From Isochrysis galbana (lineage: Eukaryota; Haptophyta; Isochrysidales; Isochrysidaceae): a stretch of DNA of 62,500 nt. The stretch is from NCBI GenBank assembly GCA_018136815.1, contig CM030943.1:2849403-2911902 (forward strand). The letters are read 5' to 3'. The notes beneath the pieces were generated by a model, which was not told the DNA's origin, searched no databases, and saw only the letters and a list, made by a program, of their open reading frames with translations. Position 1 is the first letter of the stretch, and every line of letters starts with the position of its first letter. Below are positions 40,676 through 53,010 of the stretch, piece by piece. The position numbers were made by a program, and so were the translations under genes.

Positions 40676-43600
40676 CTAAGACGCGCACCTGACGCGTCCG
40701 GTGTCGGGGCCTCCAAAGACCGCTGCCGCGCTTATGTAAGACGGGCTTGAGCAGATGTGCTCACCCCACACGCCGCATTCCTCGCGGCCCCAACCCTGTC
40801 TCGAGGCGAGCGTTGCGGTGCTCACCTCCTCACCGAGGGCCGAGGCAGCAGGACGAATACTCGGGGCCGGCCGCATGGCATAGTGTGGCGCGGAGGCCGT
40901 GACGGGGGGCAGTGTGGACGACCAGACCAACGTCAATCCGGAGCAGGTGCCTACCACAATCGATCGGCCAACGCAGGAGATGGTGGAAGCGAACCCGGGC
41001 ACCGGTGCCTCCCAGACTGGCGTGCCGCTGACACCGAAGGAAGCTGGGCAAGTGGCGCCTCCGCACAAGCCATCGGTGAGACCACTCCCTCCGGAAAGCC
41101 CTCGCCACGCACGTCCGCCAACAGAGCGCATGTCGTACATCGCGACCGTTTGCGCGGCGCGTGAGAAGGCTGAGCTGCCGCTGGCCCTTTGCAGGTCGCT
41201 GCCACTTCCCGAACGGTTACCATGTGCGGCACCCCGAGCACGGTCAATACCAACCACTAGTTTAGTTGAGTCAAGGCAGATTTGGCGTGCGCATGCGGTT
41301 GACTCGAGCCCAACGCTGTAGTCGTTAGTTGATGGCAGCAAGATAGTGCCAACAAGCGCGCGCCTACGGATAAGAAAGAAGAAGTGGAAGATTGGGGGAG
41401 GTCGAAACACAATTCGTCCGCCTCGCTCAGGAATGACAGCGGCAACATAATTGTCGCCACACAGACAAGACCGAGGCTCTTCGCTTGCAGGCTCCGCGGG
41501 GTAAGTTGGGAGAGCTATGCTACCCAACTCGCGGTGGATGTGAAGGGTCAAGCCCTATTGGCATGCAGCGGGCACGCTGCACACCTAGAAGCAGTAGATA
41601 TCTCGTCCCAAGAAAGCCCCGCGCCATCAGCCATGACACCTGCCCCGCCGGCAGCTTGGGCGGAAGGTAGAAGTCGTGCGTCCCAAAGCTGGACTGACCC
41701 ACCTGCGATTGTGCAGTCGGCGAGGTGTGGTCGGAGGTCACCCCATGACCAATGACGGAGTGCAACACCACATGTGCACAATGTGCATGAGCGCACACGG
41801 CCACGGTAGCGCGCATGGAGTGCCCACTGAAGACGAGCGGTAAAGTTATTGGTGCAGAAGGTTTGAGGCGTAAGGCCGGTGTGTGGTAAAGGGTAGTTGG
41901 GGGCGGGGTCACCTCCTAGAGCACTGGACGCGATTGTGCTTGAGAAGTCGTTGCACACTGCAAGATCAACAATCGTCGCGTCCCCGCCGAGTCCGGAGAC
42001 GTTTGCCGTGCCCATCGCGGCAAAGTTCGATACTAGATCATCCATCCAGCCAGGAATCAGACCGCCCGGATTGGTTCCAGGATGCTCGCAATGAGAGTGC
42101 AACCATGATCGAAAGCCAAGGCCAAGGACACCACGTGGCGTTTTACCACCTAGCGCCAACGCGCTGCCATGAAGCCCACCTCCGGCATAGCCTAACCCAT
42201 ACCCCTTTGTCGGGTAGGGTACGGCGGCAGAAATGACGCCCCGCGACAGATCGACAAGGAGAAGCCGCCCGGCACGCCCGACGACTACAGTGCCCCCGCC
42301 GGCGTCGAGTGCCTGATTTAATGCTGCGGTCGCGGCGGCGCGTGCGTGCGAGCCGTTCATCACACACTGGCCGGCCGTCGTGCTAGAGTCGAGCGTTGTT
42401 GACGAGCCACGAAGAAGCCGGATAGGGTTGGGATGTGGCCGCCAATCCGGCAGCGGCGGTAGGAGCTCAGCGAGGAGCGGCGCCGAGGTGGATGCCGAGA
42501 CCGCCGAGGGCCGAGCTGAAGTTGCGGGCGTCGACCACCCCTCGGGTGTGGACGGTTGCTCGCGTATGGCGGCGCTGATGTCCCACACGCGCAGGGCGCC
42601 ATTGGTTGCGGTGGCCGCAGCACGCCGCCCAAGTAGGACGCACGAGGAGATGGGTGCGTTGTGGCCCCGGAGCGATGTCTGCAAGAAGGCAGATAGGAAT
42701 CGGGGGTGAGAGAGGCCGACGGTCAAACTATACACGATGTCGCGAGACTTAGGGTGCATACGGGTGGAGGTATGGCAGCGGCAGCGGCGAGGCTGTGAAA
42801 AGGGACAGTATTGACGTGCGCGAAGGTAAGACAGCACTCGCGCGCGGCTGCGGTGGATCGCAAGTGGCAGTTGAGCGCGATGGCCTAAGCGGCGCTCGTA
42901 CGCCTCCGAGGATGCACCTTAAGGGCAAGGTCTTCTAGGTCGAAGACGTGTAACGTCCCGTCGCCGCCGCCGGAAAGCAATGACGCCTCTGTAGCTGCAA
43001 GGCATGAGACGCCTCCCTTGTGCAGCTCCTCCCTCCCGGCGGTATTTCGCAAAGAGCAGATGCGGCGCCCGCGCTCAAGAGACCATAGGCGAACCTGCGC
43101 ACATAGACACTTTGGCTTGGGGAGCGTCCGCGTGGCAAGCGCACGGCGCTACGAGCGCTCAGGATGCGCGAATTATCGGCAAGCCAGGGGCGGCATATAG
43201 GAGCGTCACGCACCGCGCCGCCATCGGCGGTAATGAGGAGCCCCGCGCCGTCGTAGCAGGCAGCGCGCACACCGGCCGAGGCACCCGGCGTGCCGCCGCC
43301 CGGGCTGCTCCCGCCGCTGCGCGATGATCCGCCGAGGCTCGCCGTGGAGTCCGCACTGCTCGACGTCCCGCAGCTCAACAATCCGCTATTGGGGCCAACG
43401 CCCGTGCGTCCGGTGCCCTCGGGCAAGCTTCGCAGCAGGTGCAAGGGTGGCGGATATAGCCAAGGGGCAATGCGCGCCTCGGCGGCGCGCACGATGGCAA
43501 AGATGGTACGGGCTGAAGCGCCTGCAGGTGGCGGCTCGCCTAGTAGACGCAGGTGCTCGCGCGCCCAAATAGCCGGCGCGTCCTTGAGCTGAAGATGGGG

Positions 43601-45346
43601 TCATGGGTTTAGGTATGATAAACACGAGAAATAACGGCGTGGCGCCGTGCTGGCTGTGCAGACGTTGCCACGAATCTAGCGCGCTGAGGGCGGTGCGAGT
43701 GAGCCAGAGCATAAACAGTCTCGCGGGCTCGTCCTTGGAACGACGACGCGTCCGCTACGCAGGCCGCAAAGCTGCGCCGGGCGGGACCGACATACCGTGC
43801 GGTAGAGCTCCGAGCATGTGCACGCCATGGCGCAGAGCTCGCGGCTGACCATGTGCTCGGCGACCTGCATCCAGATCTCAACGGGGAGCTCTGGCGGTGG
43901 ATTGGATTGCTCCTCATGAGCCTTATGCTGCTCCATTGCTTTGCCACGATCAAATGGCGCACACGTCTCATCATCCCCATCAAGCCAAAACCCAGCGAGA
44001 GAGTCGACCCCGTGCACACCAGACATTCGAACGTGAGGCGAAAGAGTTGACGAGGACACGCACACTGGGGTTGCTCCGCTCGAATCGGGGATGGAACGCG
44101 CAGCGGGGGTGCTACAGTTCGAGTCAAAGCCGTGCACATTGGACCATTGCCGCGTACCACCCGTCTCGCTGATTATTCTGGAGGCGGCTGGCGATCCTCG
44201 GCTGAACGTGACGCAGGGTGACGGACGAGTTGTATGGGCGCTCAAGGAGCCGCTGAAGCTGTCTTCTTGAAAGCTGAAGCTTGGGCTCGCACTCATGCTG
44301 AATCTCACATTGCCGCCCGTCTCGTTGCCGCCCTCACTCGGATTGCAAGCGCTCGCCGCATCGGCGCAAGCCGGTGGGGTCGTTCGCTCGCGAAGCTTAC
44401 CCTTTCCGGAGCCCGAGGCTCGGTGGCTGCCAGCCGCGTCAGCAACAGCCTTGGCTGCTTGGCCACCCACTCCGCCGCCACGGCGCTCCGCACGAGCCTG
44501 CGCACGGAGTGCTTCACGCTCGGCCGCGCGGGCCGCACGGGAATTCCGGCATCCAATCGCGGTCGCCGACCCATACAGCGGCTCGTCCAGTAGAAGCGCC
44601 TCGTTATGCGGGCCATCCTCTTCGTTGCACCGGCTGTGGCGCTGGCTCCTGCGATTGTTGCGCCCCGTCCTGGCCCGGCTGCGTAGGCCAGACCTTTCTC
44701 CGTGCCTATCGCTGCGTTCACCGTCTTGATCTCCCTGCTCGCCGGGCAACTTGCCATCTGGGTCGGGGGTATGCAGCGCGCAACGTCGCTCGTGCGCCCC
44801 GACCTTCTCACGTGCAGCGAGCACTGACTCGTCTACGTGCGCGAATAAGTCGAGAGCGTCGAGGCTGAGCAAAGAATCGGCCTCCTCGTCGTCAGTTCCG
44901 ACGCTCAAGCCCCCATCACGCCGGCGCGATCTGCCTGTATTCGAGGCCTGCGGTCCCCGAGAAAGCATTGCTGTGGTGATCCCGTTGTCATAACAGCAGA
45001 GATCGCGACAGCTGCCAATGGAGCGGGTAGATTGAGCCATCTCCATAGAGCCAGCATCGATTCTCTGTGCCCCGCGCTCGACTGCACCATCCTCTGCGTG
45101 CTCGCGAGCCACGACCCTGGGAACGGAGGAGGAGGAGGAGGAGGAGGAGGAGGAGGAGGAGGAGGAGGAGGGGGAGGAGGAGGTGGGGGAGGAGGAGGAG
45201 GGACGAGAGGAGGAGGGCGAGAAGAGTGTCATCTCTTCCTCTACCTCCTGCCTCCGCCGGCTGAGAGCTGCTGTAGGAGACTGCGTAGGTGCTTGGGGGT
45301 GAAGAGGTGTCGCCCTGAGGGAGGGGCACTCTAACCGCCCCACCAT
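40676..45346 (-). CDS. F-box and WD40 repeat protein
   Basis: Confident exons: 45346-43796, 43588-43214, 43094-42918 and 42678 onward (to about 41560); the first three joins are phase 0 with GT-AG sites. Later exons down to the stop at 40676 are approximate. Exon 1 has a Ser run (about residues 50-72, from a GGA repeat) and a long disordered region, and ends with the F-box LPVEIWMQVAEHMVSRELCA (about 487-517). WD40 blades follow: GVRAACYDGAGLLITADGG joined to VRLWSLERG, SCLAATEASLLSGGGDG with LHVFDLEDL, LRGHNAPISSC with GALRVWDIS, GSVQLWDARL, RQICLDSTKLVVG with VAMYDMRSV, and CVGRSIVVGTCSGLTLVW. F-box/WD40 proteins are substrate receptors of SCF ubiquitin ligases; the substrate is unknown. 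Confidence 0.8.
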
Positions 45347-45389
45347 GTGTTCTCTCTGCTGTGTGGAGGAGGAGAGGGAGGAGAGGTCG

Positions 45390-45812
45390 TTCCCACTCTT
45401 CTCTCTCTCTTCTCTCTCTCTCTTTCTTCTCTCCCTCTATCTTCTCCCTCTCTCTTCTCTCTCTCTTCTGTCTTTTCTCTATCTCCCTCTGCTCTCTCTA
45501 ATCTCTCTCTTCTCCCTCTCTCTAACTTACTCTCTCCCTCCCTCTCTCTCCTCTCTCTCTCCCTCTCTCTCTGCTCTCTCTCTCTCTCTCCTCTTCTTCT
45601 CTCTCCTCCTACTCTCTCTCTGCTCTCTCTCTCTCTTCTCTCTCTCTGCTCTCTCTCTTCTCTCTCTCTGCTCTCTCTCTTCTCTCTCTCTTCTCTCTCT
45701 TCTCTCTCTCTTCTCTCTCTCTCCCCATCTTCTCTCCTCCTATCTCTCCTCCTCCCTCTCTCCTCGCTCTCGCCTTCTTCTACCCTCTCCTCTCTCTCTC
45801 TCTCTACTGTTA
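45390..45812. promoter_or_regulatory. CT tract upstream of the F-box/WD40 gene
   Basis: Pure CTCTCT-type DNA on the plus strand (GA on the gene's sense strand), beginning about 45 bp upstream of the ATG at 45346. Same placement as the other gene-proximal tracts. Confidence 0.5.
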
Positions 45813-45869
45813 GAAATCTGCTCCCGCCCCTCCCCGCCCCACCTTTTTTTTTTCCCTCGGACTTGGGAC

Positions 45870-45930
45870 ACTATCATTATAGTCTTCTCGATGGAGTGGC
45901 GCGCCGACGGCCGACCGGCGGGTGGAGTGG
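45870..45930 (+). mobile_element. Fragment matching the LINE 5' end
   Basis: ACTATCATTATAGTCTTCTC then ATGGAGTGGCGCGCCGAC closely matches the 5' end of the 58.6 kb LINE (ACTATTGTTATAGTTTTAGC then ATGGAGCGCGCGCCGAC). Similarity fades within about 30 bases after the ATG. Confidence 0.55.
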
Positions 45931-46159
45931 GACCGGAGTTGTGTTGTAGGGGTTACTATCTCCGAGTGACGTCATCGGCATCGTCGCACCGTCATTGGCT
46001 TGTCGCGCTAGCTAGCCCTCAATGGTTACTCTGATCTACATTGTACATTGCTCTACTCTATCTCTATCTATCACTCTATCATAAGGCTGTGAACATGTTA
46101 TAGTGTTAGAGTGTTAACATGGTAACATGGTAACACCCAACCACCACCCAAGTGTTTTG

Positions 46160-46204
46160 CACTACCACCCTGGTAGTGGTAGTGCCTAAGGCACTACTAG
46201 TGCC
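46160..46204. repeat. Short inverted repeats at the chromovirus remnant edge
   Basis: GCACTACCACC pairs with GGTAGTGGTAGTGC, and AGTGCCT pairs with AGGCACT around a single base. Confidence 0.6.
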
Positions 46205-47016
46205 AGCCTATGTAGCAAACGAGCGCCTGGATGGTAATAAGGTGTTAACATGTGTGCATTTTTGGCCCGTAGACGCGATGTCCAAAGGGCCTCGGGCGGT
46301 AGCGCGTCGGAGCGGTACCACGGGGTCGAGAGCGAAGCTGTGAAAGCATACCACCACTCTCCGAGCACGAACCACGCTCGATGAGGACGGGGCACGAGAT
46401 GGGGTGGAGGATCCACTGCATGGGGATGCAGAGCGGGCAAAGGCTCCGAAGCTCCCACATGGGCGACATGCACATCACGTGGAAGTGAACGGAGGCGAGG
46501 CGAGCGTCGTGGATGGGTATCAGGGGCGACTTCGGGACCGGTGCGATGCATGTCCGTGAGACCGTGCGCGCGCGAGGTACCGGTGAAGGCGGGAGAAGGC
46601 TGTAGTCGGGCCCGCTTTGATGTCTGTGAACTGGTAGCGGTTGTCAGTGGATGTGCGTTGTCGTAGTCAGTGACGAGGTCGGCACAGCGGCGTAACAGTT
46701 CTGTTAGGGGCTCCCACGTGGCCGCAGATCGTGGATAACCGCGCCACTTGACGAGGTAATGGCGAGCTTGTCCCCGGCCTTTGCGATCGAGTAGAGCTTC
46801 TACTAAGTGTTCATCAGATTGAAGGGGGTCATCATCCGTGAGCGTGTAGTAGGGGGGTGTAGAAACCTTGTGCTTGTGCTGCGTGAAAGTGCAGTGGGTA
46901 CTTGGCCGCGTGTGCGTGTGCGGTGTTGACGATATTAAACCGTTTCTTGATATTGCTCTACTGGGCCCAAGATGCAAGATGGGTTGGGCTAAAGAGGTCA
47001 TCTCTCGTTTCAAGCC
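46186..47016 (-). pseudogene. Ty3/Gypsy chromovirus remnant (integrase C-terminal chromodomain)
   Basis: Open minus-strand frame of about 275 codons. The middle reads PPYYTLTDDDPLQSDEHLVE, then RHYLVKWRGYPRSAATWEPL, a typical chromodomain as found at the end of chromovirus Pol. No integrase core, RT or LTR was found next to it. The C-terminal half is host-like filler with no domain. A chromodomain targets integration to modified histones. Confidence 0.75.
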
Positions 47017-47030
47017 TACTGCTTCATTGA

Positions 47031-47794
47031 TTAATTAACTTAATTAACTTCTTAATAGTCTCACCGCACACGCGGCCGTGGACCCTCTACTTTCTACTCA
47101 CGCAGCAAACCTTTCTACACCCCCTCTCTCCCGGCCCTTTCCCCCCCGCCATCAGGCGACTCCCCCCGTGCACTACTAGGGGGATAGGGGTGGAGGGCTT
47201 AGATATGGTCGGTGGCCCGCGCCCCCCCCCGGTGATCCGTTCCCCCCTTCCTCCTATGCCTACCGGGCTGGCGGCGTCCTCAGTCCCGACTTCTCCTGTA
47301 AACAGGTGCGGGACTTACATATTTTCCGGTGAGCGGAGCCCTCGCTCCGCCCACCCCCTTCTCCGCGCTCTCTCTCCCCTCTCCTGCAGGCACGCGCGAT
47401 GGCGCGCCTGCGACAGGCCTGCAGCTGCCTCTGGCGACCCCTGGAGGCTCCTGGAGGCCAGCTCAGGGGGCAGAGGAGGCTGGGGCTGGGCCCTGGTCTC
47501 CCCTGCCTCTCCCTCGCTGGCGCTCCTGAGCCTCTGGGGCCCCCACTCTGCACCTGTCTGCCTGTTGAACAGGGGGGGAGGGGGGGTTGGAGCGATGGGC
47601 TGGCCACGAGGGGCCAGGACGCGCGGATCAGGCGAACCTGTCAGGGAGAGAGTGGGTCAGCATGGCAGTGGCCTCCTGGCAAGCCATCAGGCATGCCAGG
47701 AGAGTGGGTGGTTCCTCCCCCATGGCAGGGGAGGAGTGGAGAGAGGGGGGGGCTCGTGCCCCCCCATGGGCGAACCAAGTATAAACTTAGTTGA
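47031..47794 (+). mobile_element. SINE-like non-autonomous insertion with 14-bp target-site duplication
   Basis: The 764-bp insert is flanked by TACTGCTTCATTGA at 47017-47030 and 47795-47808. It begins TTAATTAACTTAATTAAC, has no long meaningful frame, is GC-rich in the middle and ends CCAAGTATAAACTTAGTT. The same 3' end occurs at 25863-25884. It lies about 25-40 bp beyond the stop of the methyltransferase gene. A variable-length duplication is what LINE-mobilised elements leave; no tRNA or 5S head was recognised. Confidence 0.75.
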
Positions 47795-47833
47795 TACTGC
47801 TTCATTGAAAATAAGGGTACTTCGATTTCCACT

Positions 47834-50633
47834 TCAGGTCGTAGGGTAACACAAAACACCCAGATCCCGCACAATGTCGGCGTCTACCTCTACAGGTGCG
47901 ATTTCCCTGCCGTTTGGCGCAGATTGCTCGTCCCCCTTTCCTCCTTCCGTGCAGGCGTCCGCAATACCTACTGGCGCGGAGGCTTTCACAGCCGGATGCG
48001 GTCTCTTTTTGAGCTTCACCTCAAATGTGTACGTCGGTTGCACCGCGGCTGAATGTGTCGTCGCTCGCACGAGCACAAGGTCCCCAGCGGAGACTCGAAC
48101 TGGTTGGAGCAAAGGTACCACGATGTTTGGCCAATGAGAGGGCGGCGGAGTAAATCCTGCTATGCTCGTCGTGACGCCATGATGCTCGGGGGCGAGGGAG
48201 CTGATAACATGCGTAGAGTCTAGACTAAAGGGATCCACAACTGTATCTTCCGACTGATCCTCCTGAGGGTGGGCCTGCGCCACGACGCTTGTGCTGAACG
48301 TGCCCTCCTGAAGCGGTTGGTCCATTGGAAGAAACGGGGCGGGAAGCTTGGAGGCCGATGCAACGGTAGGGCACTCAGGCGGCTGCACCTCTACTGGAAG
48401 CTCGGGCGGGACTAACGAGGGTGGCGCGTCTTGCGAGGTCTGGGGTGATGCGGCGCCGTCCGGATGAGAGTCCGGCGGCTATCGGGCGGACAGCCAATCC
48501 GCACGAGGAGTCGCAAGCGCTGGGTGCGTTGCTTGCAGCATCTTGTGGTGTTGGCAAAGAAGCCTCGCGTACCTCTTGAGATGGACCTGCACCCGGGGCC
48601 GGCTGCGTCGTGAGTGCCGACGTGCTCTTGCCCACAGGAAAGGCCACCTCGATGTGGATCATAAGACCACAGAGCTCTGAGTCAGAAGACAGCAAGAACT
48701 CAAGGTCATACTGCTGGTCCTCGCATAGCTAAATTGCAAGGGAATGGAGAGGGAGGACAGCCGAGGTGTATGAGACAGAGGGCCGCCATACTGCATGGGA
48801 TCCCGATCGATTGCGATGGATGTGCATCGCCATGCAAGGCGTCGTCGCGCGCAACCCAGGTGTTTGCTGTGGGGGTTCCTTGTGTGCTCTGACGATTGCA
48901 GTTGAACAACGGCGAGATGGCAACGGCAAAGAAGTTGAGCTTACCTGATCCGGGGACTTGCGAAAATCCAAGATTTCGCACGTCTGTGGCGGCGCGAGGA
49001 GTGCGCGCTTTGGGAATCCCGGGAGCTTCATGGGCACTCCCGGTGGCGGTGCGATCATAGGAGCTGGCAGTGAAGACCTGCGCGCGGCATACGTTCGCGA
49101 CAGGCATGGGCACCAGGGGCTACACACATGTGCAAGCCTGGTCGTTTGCATGGCATGGTGAAATAGAGAAGGCCCGCCTCACGGTAGGAGAACGGGCGAA
49201 CAGCTTCATCAGGCACAGACATTCCTTGATCTCGCATGGCCTGCTTGCAGCAGCAACCTCGCATATGACAAAGACGAGCATTGCGAACGACGACGCGCTC
49301 ACCAGTACTCTAGCTCGGGCCACGTGCAAGGAGCCACTAGACTGCGTGCGGCAGTTGGTATTGAAACGGTGTCTGCTACAAGCAGCCGGCGCTTGGCATC
49401 GGCCAAGCAATGTGCCGCTCCCTCCGAGCCCGCAATCTCGCCCAGGATCTCGTGGACCACCAAGCCGGGACGTCGGGGTGAGCAGCATTTCGGAAGGGCG
49501 ATGCTATGCTGCGGAAGATCGGATGCGAAGGCATGCACATATGGCGTATCTCCACTAGGAGATGTCCACAGGCTGGCCACATCGGTTGAATAGCCCTCCA
49601 GAACTGTGATCTTTTCGGACAAACCCAGCGATGCCACTGTGTCCCTATGCACATGTGGCAGGACGACTAGCTTGAAAAGAGTGGGCGAGCAGGCCAACGC
49701 ATTCGACGCGCAAAGTCTGGCCTCCTCTCATGGAAATCTGAACCTTGCATGATTGGGAGCCAATCGAGGCTCCAGCTCCTCACCAACATACCTTGCTTGA
49801 CGGCAAGCCACAGGGTTGGCCTCGATTGCATAGACGTGATCTGCACCAGCGCGCGCCGCCATGACGGCAAAGAGTGCAAGTGCGCCCGTGCCAATCTGCG
49901 CGAGCGATAGGAAGTGCCCGAGGGTGAGCGGAGATCTGAATGCGAGCCAAAGCGCTCGGGGAGACGTGCCGCGTCCCACAAGAGACTATGCGCCGTATAG
50001 CGCTCCTCGCCTGCCAACAAACACCTCTACCTCGTCACAAGCCGAACGCCACGGCCCTCGCCCTCTTCCTCCCCAGGTCCTTGCACTCACCTCAAGGACC
50101 ACCCGGCCGGCTGCCAGGCTTCCAATGGCGCATTCGTACGCGGAGGTTCGGCTCACATCGTCGCGCATCTTCTCATAGATCTCCGGTGTGTACCGTTCGC
50201 ACAGTGAGCGAGGAAAACCTCTCGTTTGGGCGGATGGAGCCAAGCGGCTGGGCCTTCTCATCTCCTCAGTCGATTGAGCCGTTTGTTGAGCCTCGTTCTC
50301 CTCACCCAAATGGCTCGCCAGCCGGCCGCCACTCCCTCTTAGGCTTCCCGCACAGCTCTCCGCCACTCTCCCCCCCTCTCCCCCATGTGGCTCCCCGCCG
50401 CCTCTCCACAGGACTGTACCAACCTCCCCACAGGGGAATTCCGTCTGCCCCATCTCCCCCACAGCCAGCGAGTTTCTGGAAATGACTCCGGCCTCGCCTG
50501 GCTCTCTCTCCCTCTTTCCCTCTTGTTTCTCTCCGCTTTCCCCCTGGCGGCCACGACTCCTTCTGCCATACCAAGCATCGCCCTCAGCCACGAGAGCAGA
50601 GGCCGGGGATCCCTCGCTTCCCTCCTCCATCAT
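47834..50633 (-). CDS. Protein arginine methyltransferase (PRMT-like), six exons
   Basis: Exons 50633-50091, 49895-49792, 49644-49303, 49077-48945, 48719-48573, 48388-47834, all in phase (1824 nt, 607 aa). Residues 1-140 are low complexity; the catalytic part starts CERYTPEIYEKMRDDVSR. SAM motif I is VVLE joined to IGTGALALFAVMAARAG, with acidic YAIEANPVACRQAR. The double-Glu loop reads LVVHEILGEIAGSEG (E281 and E290, spacing as in PRMTs but not the usual SEWMGY form). The beta-barrel has TCEILDFRKSPDQ, GLMIHIEVAFPVG and the THW-like TPPPSHWPN. PRMTs methylate arginines of histones and RNA-binding proteins. The divergent loop suggests a PRMT5/7/9-like or new subgroup. Only the intron joining exons 5 and 6 is less certain. 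Confidence 0.8.
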
Positions 50634-50639
50634 GCCGCT

Positions 50640-51232
<593 letters not shown>

Positions 51233-51362
51233 GCTCTAAAGTACTACTAGATCTCGTCCTCCGTCAGAGTTTTATTGTTGTGTTCGTATAACCTTAGTGC
51301 TGAGGGATTGTAGCCCTTCGACGGCAACGGAGCCCCTCCCCCGCGATGGGACGTGTGCCTAG

Positions 51363-52325
51363 CAAGGCTTGTATTAATTATGGCCCGCCCGGCCTAAGGG
51401 CGAGGAAAAATTTTCGGGATATAAGGCCTTATGGCTTTGGAAATCCGCACTTTAGAAGTAAGGCCTTACTTTACGTAAGGCCTTACTTAACGGACAAAAA
51501 ATTCCGTCCTAGAAACTAGGACCTAGGACCACGTCCTAGAAAATTCTTGGATTTCTAGGACTCTGCCGATCATGCCTCCATTATAGCCTATGGTGAGCGT
51601 ATGAGACATCCCATCACCTGAAGCAAACCATCTCCACATCCCATTCAACCTTAGCTCTCCCCATGACCAACTCTGCGGAGCTTGTCTTTGCTTACTTTTG
51701 CTACCACATTCAGCATGCGGTGCTGCACTCGGGCGTCCGCTCGCACCAGAGGAATTTTATTTTAGACCTTTTGGAGCAGTAGGCTGGCGGATTGGACACT
51801 TGGATGACAAAACCAAGCTTGGTGGTCACTGAAGGTCTCAAAAAGGGCAGTCAAAGCAACATTTCATCTCCTATGGACCATGGGTAGAAGAGCTCCCCAT
51901 TGGGTGGTATCAGCCATTTCTCCCGTTTCTAGGACAAGCAGCAATTCCGACCAGGTGACCCGTAAACGCGTCACAAAACTTGGTGTTGCTGAGGGAATGG
52001 TGCCTAGGTACACCTGGAACATTTAATGAGGACATGCATGTGGTAACTCAATGAGAGGAAAAGCGTTTGCATGCGCACGCACGGCGTCCCCGCGGGGGAA
52101 CATGCACCGCGGGAAAAAGCAGAGAAAAAAGTTGTTATCCCCACGCACTGCTAGCCCTTATTTAATTTTAAAATAACTGTGGACATTTGATCGCTCAATT
52201 CGACTGATGCCCCATAATTGACGGAACGACACCTTAATCTAAGGCTTACCCGGGCCGGCGGTAAGGCCATTATGAGGGTAAGGCCTTACGTTTAAGGGCC
52301 TTAAAAGTAACTAATACAAGCCTTG
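51363..52325. mobile_element. hAT-like non-autonomous DNA transposon (963 bp)
   Basis: Terminal inverted repeats CAAGGCTTGTATTAATTA at the left and TAACTAATACAAGCCTTG at the right (one mismatch in 18). Flanking 8-bp duplications are GTGCCTAG (51355-51362) and GTTCCTAG (52326-52333), one mismatch. The end CAAGG fits the hAT rule YARNG, and 8 bp is the hAT duplication length. Subterminal palindromes TAAGGCCTTA recur near both ends. No transposase frame is present, so it would need a partner in trans. Confidence 0.85.
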
Positions 52326-52333
52326 GTTCCTAG

Positions 52334-52680
52334 ATGTGAAAGACAGAAACAGTTTTTTTTTCGGAGGCCAAAAACAGTGTTTTTCACCGTTTTTCAAACG
52401 CCCTCCGGTTTTTCCACTGTTTTTCTTAGAGCGGGGCTGGGGCTGGGGGTCGCCCGCGCGCGGCGCGCGCGAGCGCGTCGTGCGCGCGGGACCAGGCGCG
52501 CGCGAGCGCGGCGTGCGCGCGGGACCGCGGCCACCACCACCAGCAGGCGCGCGGATCGCGACGCGTGCGTGGGCTTGGGGTTGAACACCGATAGCGGCTC
52601 GCCATCGGCCGAGGGGAGGGGAGGGGGCAGCGGCGGCGGCGGCCTACGTACGCGTAGGACTCAGGACGCGGTGGAGCGGA
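52334..52680. other. GC-rich DNA, no gene supported
   Basis: CGCGCGAGCGCG-type alternation (52450-52530) gives arginine/alanine-rich artefact frames on both strands. Confidence 0.4.
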
Positions 52681-52689
52681 GGCGGAGAG

Positions 52690-53010
52690 GCGTTCCGCGC
52701 GCGGATATCGCATTGCTGAGTCGCTTGGCGCTGGCCGCTACAGACTACACGACCAAGAAAATCGCCTCCTCTCTGAGGAGGTGCATGTTGTGACTAACCT
52801 CCGTCCCTACTACACCCTCACAGACGAAGACCCCGTCCGATCAGACGAGTATCTGGGGTGGATTCACTCCTTGACTGCAAGGGTTGAGGCGATTCCAGGC
52901 AATACCTCGTCCAGTGGCGTGGCTACGCGAAACCTGCGGCCACATGGGGACGGTTTATGAGTTGGGAAAACCGCCCCCACATCACTGATAACCGCCCGCA
53001 TAACGGCCTC
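52690..53010 (+). pseudogene. Second chromovirus chromodomain remnant
   Basis: VTNLRPYYTLTDEDPVRSDEYL, then after frameshifts YLVQWRGYAKPAATWGRF and SWENRPHITDN. It is collinear with the remnant at 46.2-47.0 kb (PYYTLTDDDPLQSDEHL and YLVKWRGYPRSAATWEP). At least two frameshifts; no other retroelement domain nearby. Confidence 0.7.

Noticed and set aside
45067-45334. Poly-Gly and poly-Arg frames on the plus strand
   Set aside because: Shadows of the GGA repeat that encodes poly-Ser in exon 1 of the F-box gene on the minus strand.
46186-47016. A host chromodomain gene
   Set aside because: The chromodomain and the preceding LTDDDP segment match a second degraded copy at 52.7 kb, as expected of a Ty3/Gypsy Pol end, and no host-type domains are attached.
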